Shown in pieces: positions 59,860 to 64,000 of a stretch of 64,000 nucleotides of DNA; position 1 is the stretch's first letter, and the number at the start of each line of letters is the position of its first letter. This DNA comes from CBDCFV01 sp965261795. Lineage in GTDB: Bacteria; Chloroflexota; Dehalococcoidia; Lucifugimonadales; UBA3495. The translations under genes were made by a program, and so were the position numbers. Where the stretch lies: the NCBI GenBank assembly GCA_965261795.1, contig OZ253476.1, positions 3,348,001-3,412,000 on the forward strand. The letters run 5' to 3'. The notes under the pieces were generated by a model. It ran no database searches, was not told the DNA's origin, and worked only from the letters and a program-made list of their open reading frames with translations.

Positions 59860-61263
59860 ATGCACAGGATGATTGATACTGTTGAAATAGTCTCTATCCC
59901 ACGACTAGCGGGGTGCCCGATGGTTGCCGTTGGCCGCAAGTACCAGATTATCGACATGGAAACGGGTAAGCTTGACCGGAACATCTTCGTCGATCCTGAC
60001 ATCTACGCCGAAGAGCAGGAAAAGGTCTTCGGACAGGCTTGGCTGATGATCGGCCATGAGAGCCTGGTGCCCAAGCCCAACGACTTCTTCCATACCTATA
60101 TGGGGGAGGAGCCGGTAATCCTGACGCGGGACGGCAATGGGGAGTTGCACGCCTTCCTGAACATGTGCCGACACCGGGGCAATCGCGTGGTGCGGACGGA
60201 CTTGGGGAACGCCGCCAATTTTGTCTGCTCCTACCACGGCTGGACCTATTCCAACGATGGCAGATTGGAGTACGTGCCCGGCGAGGAGGAGGCCTACTAC
60301 GGCGGCTTGGACCGCGGGTCATTGGGGCTGATCGAGGCGCGGCTGGAGACCTATGCGGGCATTGTTTTCGCCTGCTGGGACGAGAACGCGCCAACGCTGG
60401 CCGAGTACTTGGGGGATGCGCGCTGGTGCTTGGACGTGAACTTCAACAGGCTGGACAACGGCACGGAGGCCATCGGGCCCATCAAGTGGATCGAGCCGTT
60501 GAACTGGAAGGCGGCGGTGGACAACTGCTCGGACAACTACCACGTCCCTACCACTCACCTGTCCACGATCATAGTCCAAGGCCGCCACTTGGGAATACCA
60601 AGGCTTACCCACGAGCAGCAGTTCTCTTCCACCAACAAGCACATGTTCGTGAACGGCCATTCCCTTACCATGAGGTTCCTGGAGCGGGACGACCAAGCCC
60701 GGCAGACCCACGGCATCAATCCGGAGAACCGGGAGATGTTCGAGGAATATTATCGCGGCACTTTGGACGAAGCGGAACGGCGGCTGGGAGTGTTGCGGGC
60801 GCGCAAGCTGCAACTGGGTAACCACAGCCTGTTCCCCAACGGTGTGCTGGGGTTCCGCTTGGCGCATCCGAGGGGGCCGCTGGAGACGGAGTTCTGGCAC
60901 TTCGTGCTGTACGAGAAGGACATGCCCAAAGAGCTGAAGACCGCGCTGAGGCGGGGGAGCGCCAACTACAACGGCGTCACAGGGATGTTCGAGCAGGACG
61001 ATATGGACAACTGGCGGGGCGTAACCCAGTCTGGCCTGAGCAGGGTGGGGCGACAGTACCCACAGGACCTTTCGATGGGAGTGGGACGCGCCGGGCGGCA
61101 TCCCGACCTGCCAGGTATGGTGTCGGAGCGGTACACCTCGGAAAGCAACCAGCGGAACTTTTACCTGCGGTGGCAGCAGTTCATGAATGCCGATAGCTGG
61201 TCCGACATTCCATTGGAGATTAGCACCGTAGAGTACGAGGGGACGGCGACGATACGAGGATAG
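59860..61263 (+). CDS. Rieske aromatic ring-hydroxylating oxygenase, alpha subunit
   Basis: Up to 467 residues from ATG 59860; ATG 59920 (MVAVGRKYQ) is an equally good start. The Rieske [2Fe-2S] site is Cys103-x-His105 (CRHRGNR) and Cys123-x2-His126 (CSYHGWTY). The mononuclear iron site shows Asp225, His228 and His233 in SDNYHVPTTH, with the same spacing as naphthalene dioxygenase Asp205/His208/His213. The C-terminal catalytic domain is complete. It hydroxylates an aromatic or related substrate using electrons from a reductase and ferredoxin not encoded here. The beta-subunit gene follows 40 bp downstream. Confidence 0.92.
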   Translation: MHRMIDTVEIVSIPRLAGCPMVAVGRKYQIIDMETGKLDRNIFVDPDIYAEEQEKVFGQAWLMIGHESLVPKPNDFFHTYMGEEPVILTRDGNGELHAFLNMCRHRGNRVVRTDLGNAANFVCSYHGWTYSNDGRLEYVPGEEEAYYGGLDRGSLGLIEARLETYAGIVFACWDENAPTLAEYLGDARWCLDVNFNRLDNGTEAIGPIKWIEPLNWKAAVDNCSDNYHVPTTHLSTIIVQGRHLGIPRLTHEQQFSSTNKHMFVNGHSLTMRFLERDDQARQTHGINPENREMFEEYYRGTLDEAERRLGVLRARKLQLGNHSLFPNGVLGFRLAHPRGPLETEFWHFVLYEKDMPKELKTALRRGSANYNGVTGMFEQDDMDNWRGVTQSGLSRVGRQYPQDLSMGVGRAGRHPDLPGMVSERYTSESNQRNFYLRWQQFMNADSWSDIPLEISTVEYEGTATIRG

Positions 61264-61303
61264 CAGCCAGAGTAACCGATTGAGGGAAGGAACAAGGCGG
61301 GCA

Positions 61304-61837
61304 ATGACATCTGATGCTCGGGGAATGATGGTGTCACAGCAGGGGTTGTGGCATGAGTTGATGCAGTTCTACATCGCCGAGGCGTGGATGCTGGACGAGC
61401 GGCGGTTACGGGAGTGGCTGGACTTGTTCACCGACGATGTCTTCTACTTCATGCCGAGGCGTTTGAACGTACACCGTCACGAGTTGCACCGGGAGTTGTC
61501 GGAGGAAGGGGACCTGGCGATTTTCGAGGATGACAAGACCTACTTGACGATGCGGGTGGACCGGCTGGAGACGGGTATGGCTTGGGCGGAGGACCCGCCT
61601 TCGCGGACGCGGCATATAGTGGGCAACCTGGTGGTGGAGCCGGTATCGGAGGAAGTGGTGAAGGCGAAGACGGCCTTCATACTGTACCGCTCGCACCACG
61701 AGACGGACGAGAACATTTTCGCCGGCAGCCGGGAGGACGAGCTACGCAAGACGGACGCCGGGTGGAAGATTGCGCGGCGGAAGATAATTTTGGATTCTAA
61801 TGTGATTCTGGCTAAGAATTTGAGTGTGTTTTTTTAA
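61304..61837 (+). CDS. Rieske aromatic ring-hydroxylating oxygenase, beta subunit
   Basis: A 177-residue NTF2-like protein: LWHELMQFYIAEAWMLDERR, LREWLDLFTDDVFYFMPRRL, YLTMRVDRLETGMAWAEDPP, SRTRHIVGNLVVEPVSEEVV, AGWKIARRKIILDSNVILAK, ending NLSVFF. This is the complete small structural subunit of alpha3-beta3 dioxygenases. ATG 61304 is used; a TTG at 61280 is in frame. It must pair with the alpha subunit just upstream. A decayed 3' end of another beta gene lies 1 kb downstream. Confidence 0.92.
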   Translation: MTSDARGMMVSQQGLWHELMQFYIAEAWMLDERRLREWLDLFTDDVFYFMPRRLNVHRHELHRELSEEGDLAIFEDDKTYLTMRVDRLETGMAWAEDPPSRTRHIVGNLVVEPVSEEVVKAKTAFILYRSHHETDENIFAGSREDELRKTDAGWKIARRKIILDSNVILAKNLSVFF

Positions 61838-61857
61838 GGGGGGTGGGGCGGCGGGTT

Positions 61858-62250
61858 TTAACCGGAAGCGGCGCCGCCCAGCAGAGGCCGGATGCGGGAT
61901 AGGAAAGCTTCGGCGCGTTCGTAAGCGGAATGACCGTCCGGTTCGATGAAAGCCTCTTCAACGTCGTACTCCGCGGCGATACGCAGGTTGCCTAGCTGGC
62001 CGATCAGAGCACCCCACTCTGACTCAATTAGACCCGTTCTCACAAGGTATAGGCTGAACATTCTTCCAACACCTTTATGAGTCCTCGCAGTTACATCACG
62101 TAATTCCAATCCCGCTTTCGCACCATGCATAACGGAGAAGTAAGCCGATGAAATCGCATTTGCGTAAAGTCCGTTGGACTGGCAAAGCCAAGTTGCCGTG
62201 AGGCTCTCTTGCGCCCGCCGCCACTCTGCGGCCGCTCGGAGCATGTTCAT
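61858..62250 (-). CDS. HEPN-domain protein, likely toxin of a HEPN/MNT module
   Basis: A 130-residue all-helical protein: AAEWRRAQESLTATWLCQSN, YANAISSAYFSVMHGAKAGL, ELRDVTARTHKGVGRMFSLY, RIAAEYDVEEAFIEPDGHSA, YERAEAFLSRIRPLL. The 'A.S.aYfa.fhaakAlL...g....tHkg....F' pattern is HEPN (PF05168), and ARTHKGV corresponds to the Rx4-6H RNase-type region. It overlaps the upstream nucleotidyltransferase gene by four bases (ATGA). In known modules the MNT protein AMPylates or binds HEPN. It is convergent with the dioxygenase beta gene. Confidence 0.82.
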   Translation of the reverse strand: MNMLRAAAEWRRAQESLTATWLCQSNGLYANAISSAYFSVMHGAKAGLELRDVTARTHKGVGRMFSLYLVRTGLIESEWGALIGQLGNLRIAAEYDVEEAFIEPDGHSAYERAEAFLSRIRPLLGGAASG

Positions 62251-62786
62251 ATAACCCTAATACCCTCACGGGTTACCCTCTGATAAATAGGGGAGTCATT
62301 CTGCTTTCGCTTCGCCCACTCTGTTCGGGTGTATACCAAGATCGAAGGCGCGGCAGAAAAAGATTCGGTGTCAATAACATATCCCAGGTAACTGACTTCG
62401 TCTTTCTTGTCGCGGTCCCCTTCCCGGATGAGGACTAGCACTTCCATTTTGATGTCCGGATCGCTGATGCCGCGGGAGTAGGGGCCATATATGAAGATGT
62501 CTTCCACCAAGCCGGGGAATTGCTCCTGAAGCTGGCGGCGGTATTCGTCGAGCCAAGCCTGCTCTTCGGCGTTGAGGTTCAGCCTCCTCTTGGGTCTGGC
62601 TGGGGAACTTTTCAAAGAAGACACGTCAATGCGGTCGCCGGCGTGTTTGATGGTTATGGCGCAGAGGCGGCCCTCGGCGTCCAGACTAAGAGAAGTGTTC
62701 TCGTCGAAATCTCGCCTCTCGCCCGCTTCCCCGGTGCAAAGCTCAATGTGGAGAGTGTCCGTTTCTTGGGAGTATTGAATCTTCAT
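62247..62786 (-). CDS. DUF2283 plus nucleotidyltransferase (MNT) fusion protein
   Basis: A 179-residue two-part protein. Residues 1-55 (MKIQYSQETDTLHIELCTGE, DENTSLSLDAEGRLCAITIK, HAGDRI) match DUF2283. Residues about 70-179 hold a minimal nucleotidyltransferase: LVEDIFIYGPYSRGISDPDI KMEVLVLI. The usual GS at the start of the motif is GP, and the DxD that binds metal reads DIK, so AMPylation may be lost or altered. The C-terminal part has SAAPSILVYTRTEWAKRKQN. It overlaps the HEPN gene. DUF2283 alone occurs near toxin-antitoxin genes; the fusion is uncommon in my experience. Confidence 0.72.
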   Translation of the reverse strand: MKIQYSQETDTLHIELCTGEAGERRDFDENTSLSLDAEGRLCAITIKHAGDRIDVSSLKSSPARPKRRLNLNAEEQAWLDEYRRQLQEQFPGLVEDIFIYGPYSRGISDPDIKMEVLVLIREGDRDKKDEVSYLGYVIDTESFSAAPSILVYTRTEWAKRKQNDSPIYQRVTREGIRVI

Positions 62787-62814
62787 GGGTTTACGATCCG
62801 TTGATGGAAGGTGG

Positions 62815-62937
62815 GGGGGATGTTCGCCGCTGGCCGGGGGACGGGAACTCCGCGGTACCGACGACAGCTAGAAAATAGCCAAGCGGACTATAGTTTTAAA
62901 AGTGATTATGGCGAAGGGTTTGAGCGTGTTTCTTAAG
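62815..62937 (+). pseudogene. Remnant 3' end of a second ring-hydroxylating oxygenase beta-subunit gene
   Basis: From 62848 the plus strand reads LRGTDDS-stop-KIAKRTIVLK, then VIMAKGLSVFLKAG. The intact beta subunit ends LRKTDAGWKIARRKIILDSN, VILAKNLSVFF. The Trp codon TGG has become TAG, three codons (DSN) are missing and the terminal stop is lost. Just before, another frame reads MFAAGRGTGT, like the IFAGSRED of the intact gene. The rest of the gene is gone. Confidence 0.75.
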
Positions 62938-62942
62938 GCGGG

Positions 62943-64000
62943 TCAAGCTGTTGGATAGTTCCAAGGAAGCCGGTTGATATTGTGGGATCCCCGGCGACTA
63001 CGGCGTTCCTCATACATTGCTTGCTGGGCCAGCGAATGCTGCAATTTTTCACGCTGGTCTGGCAACTGCCAAGGAGGATTCTTCACAGGGAAGAACATCT
63101 CCGTCCACGGCGACCCAGGGCCGCTAGAATGTTTCTCGACGCCCACCCGTCCGAATCGGTCGATAACCAAACGTAAGCTGGTAGCAGGCAAGCGCGGATG
63201 ATAGCTAATACCCTGTCGCTCCATTTCTTCCCGTTCCGCTTCACTAGGCCTCAGATAACCATCTATGGTATAGCGTGCGTCTGAACCATCCGGATTTTTG
63301 ACGATAACCTCATTATCCAGTGAAGGATAAGTAACCGTCAATTCGTACCCATGGGGGTCCGATTTTTCTTGTGCCAGGTACTCTGAAAAATATGGTTGGA
63401 ACGGCTTACTTGTTCTCCGAGGTCCGTACTCTCGATGCTGATACTCGAAATGCTGGTATGGTTCGTATGCAACTTGCTGGCCAGTACGCAGGTCTTGCAA
63501 CGTGATGCGGGCCGGTACCCTACTGATGTAAAGAGGAGCGTAACTGCCCCGATAACTGTAACAGGCTCCCATACTAACGCCCACCAGTTCCAAGTCAGGT
63601 GTCCCGGTTAGAGTCGGTAATATCTCTGAGATGGTTTTTATCTCCGCTTCGGGAAACCGGTTGGACAGGTATCGGGAGAAATACGGTGATCTAGTGGGGC
63701 CTCCGAATAGGATAATACCGTCTACGTCTTGTGCGATGTCATCCCACGTAGATTGCCAAATGAACTTGACCCTACCTGCAGGTGTCTCGTCGTCGTCATG
63801 GGGAGTGATCTTTTGAGTTAGGATCTCACCAATGGGAGGGTCGTCTTTGTGTTCGTCACCGCCCAAGTCCGAAGGGCGTTTCCACAGCACCTTCGCGGCC
63901 ACGTATGCTGCCCACATGGTTGAAATAGATTTCTCACCAAATTTGCCGTCTCGCAGTGTCGATTCAACATTTTCAAGAGTAACGACGGTCCCCTGACCGA
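62943..64000 (-). CDS. Hsp70/actin-like ATPase-fold protein, 5' end beyond the window
   Basis: The frame is open to the right edge, so the N-terminal part is missing; at least 352 residues are visible. VDGIILFGGPTRSPYFSRYL, SNRFPEAEIKTISEILPTLT, DLELVGVSMGACYSYRGSYA correspond to the last nucleotide-binding segment of Hsp70-family proteins (vvlvGGsSr.P.v...l...f....i....p......GAa). The following 200 residues have a beta-rich region (ARITLQDLRTGQQVAYEPYQ; YTIDGYLRPSEAEREEMERQ) not like the DnaK substrate domain. It is thus an Hsp70-like ATPase of unknown role. The stop is at 62943. Confidence 0.75.
   Translation of the reverse strand, partial: GQGTVVTLENVESTLRDGKFGEKSISTMWAAYVAAKVLWKRPSDLGGDEHKDDPPIGEILTQKITPHDDDETPAGRVKFIWQSTWDDIAQDVDGIILFGGPTRSPYFSRYLSNRFPEAEIKTISEILPTLTGTPDLELVGVSMGACYSYRGSYAPLYISRVPARITLQDLRTGQQVAYEPYQHFEYQHREYGPRRTSKPFQPYFSEYLAQEKSDPHGYELTVTYPSLDNEVIVKNPDGSDARYTIDGYLRPSEAEREEMERQGISYHPRLPATSLRLVIDRFGRVGVEKHSSGPGSPWTEMFFPVKNPPWQLPDQREKLQHSLAQQAMYEERRSRRGSHNINRLPWNYPTA

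Overview
The window is a moderately GC-rich chromosomal segment with dense, short-spaced bacterial genes. The gene set resembles a SAR202-like or related Dehalococcoidia member of the Chloroflexota: three flavin/F420-type LLM monooxygenases, a Rieske ring-hydroxylating oxygenase pair, tandem CaiB/BaiF CoA-transferases, tandem FMN alpha-hydroxy-acid oxidases, a GlcG-like protein and a Thr/Pro-rich peptide-transporter lipoprotein. This placement is inferred from gene content, because no rRNA or ribosomal marker is present. The DNA is rich in repeats and carries decayed as well as apparently recent mobile elements.

Layout. (1) Positions 1-8820, minus strand: a type I restriction-modification locus, hsdR ... 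hsdS, a Uma2-family nuclease, and hsdM cut by the left edge. A 3 kb island of at least five toxin-antitoxin units (Doc, RelE/ParE and three HicA units) lies between hsdR and hsdS. (2) 9039-14252: a 1737-residue protein with four glycosyltransferase-like domains, a kinase-like domain and a methyltransferase domain. (3) 14.4-16.2 kb: fragments of IS701- and IS21-type transposases, then tRNA-Leu(CAA). (4) 16.8-22.4 kb: a peptide-type ABC importer (binding protein, DppB, DppC). An IS1380-type element is inserted in dppB, with a 5-bp target duplication that allows the permease to be rebuilt exactly. (5) 22.7-31.7 kb: GlcG-like protein, SDR, amidase, a HigBA module with broken toxin, DUF2277, PQQ-type sugar dehydrogenase, LLM monooxygenase, a double-DUF4389 membrane protein, a 23-bp tandem array and an MFS transporter.

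(6) 31.7-43.6 kb: a terminase-small-subunit-like HTH gene, a 1066-residue BNR/Asp-box protein, fatty-acid desaturase, LLM monooxygenase, MFS transporter, thioredoxin- and glutaredoxin-like proteins, ABM monooxygenase and a GSA-aminomutase-like aminotransferase. (7) 44.2-50.9 kb, plus strand: a probable acyl-CoA operon (two CoA-transferases, enoyl-CoA hydratase-like, acyl-CoA synthetase, TPR protein, TenA) ending at a terminator. A 14-unit 47-bp array follows. (8) 51.7-59 kb: two alpha-hydroxy-acid oxidases, a second HTH gene with a partner, decayed and small hypothetical genes, a meta-cleavage-type hydrolase and an LLM monooxygenase. (9) 59.1-64 kb: a MITE-like element inside a small membrane-protein gene, ring-hydroxylating oxygenase alpha and beta subunits, a HEPN/nucleotidyltransferase module, a leftover beta-subunit 3' end and a partial Hsp70-family protein cut by the right edge.

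Together, regions 5-9 suggest oxidative breakdown of aromatic, terpenoid or other resistant organic compounds: ring hydroxylation, LLM monooxygenation, C-C hydrolysis, CoA activation or transfer, and hydratase steps. The most unusual items are the multi-domain glycosyltransferase/kinase/methyltransferase protein, the HicB-like-HicA-HicB cassettes (one fused, one with an altered catalytic His), the clean IS1380 disruption of dppB, a pair of inverted MITE-like copies, two REP-derived arrays, and many 2-4-copy short tandem duplications.
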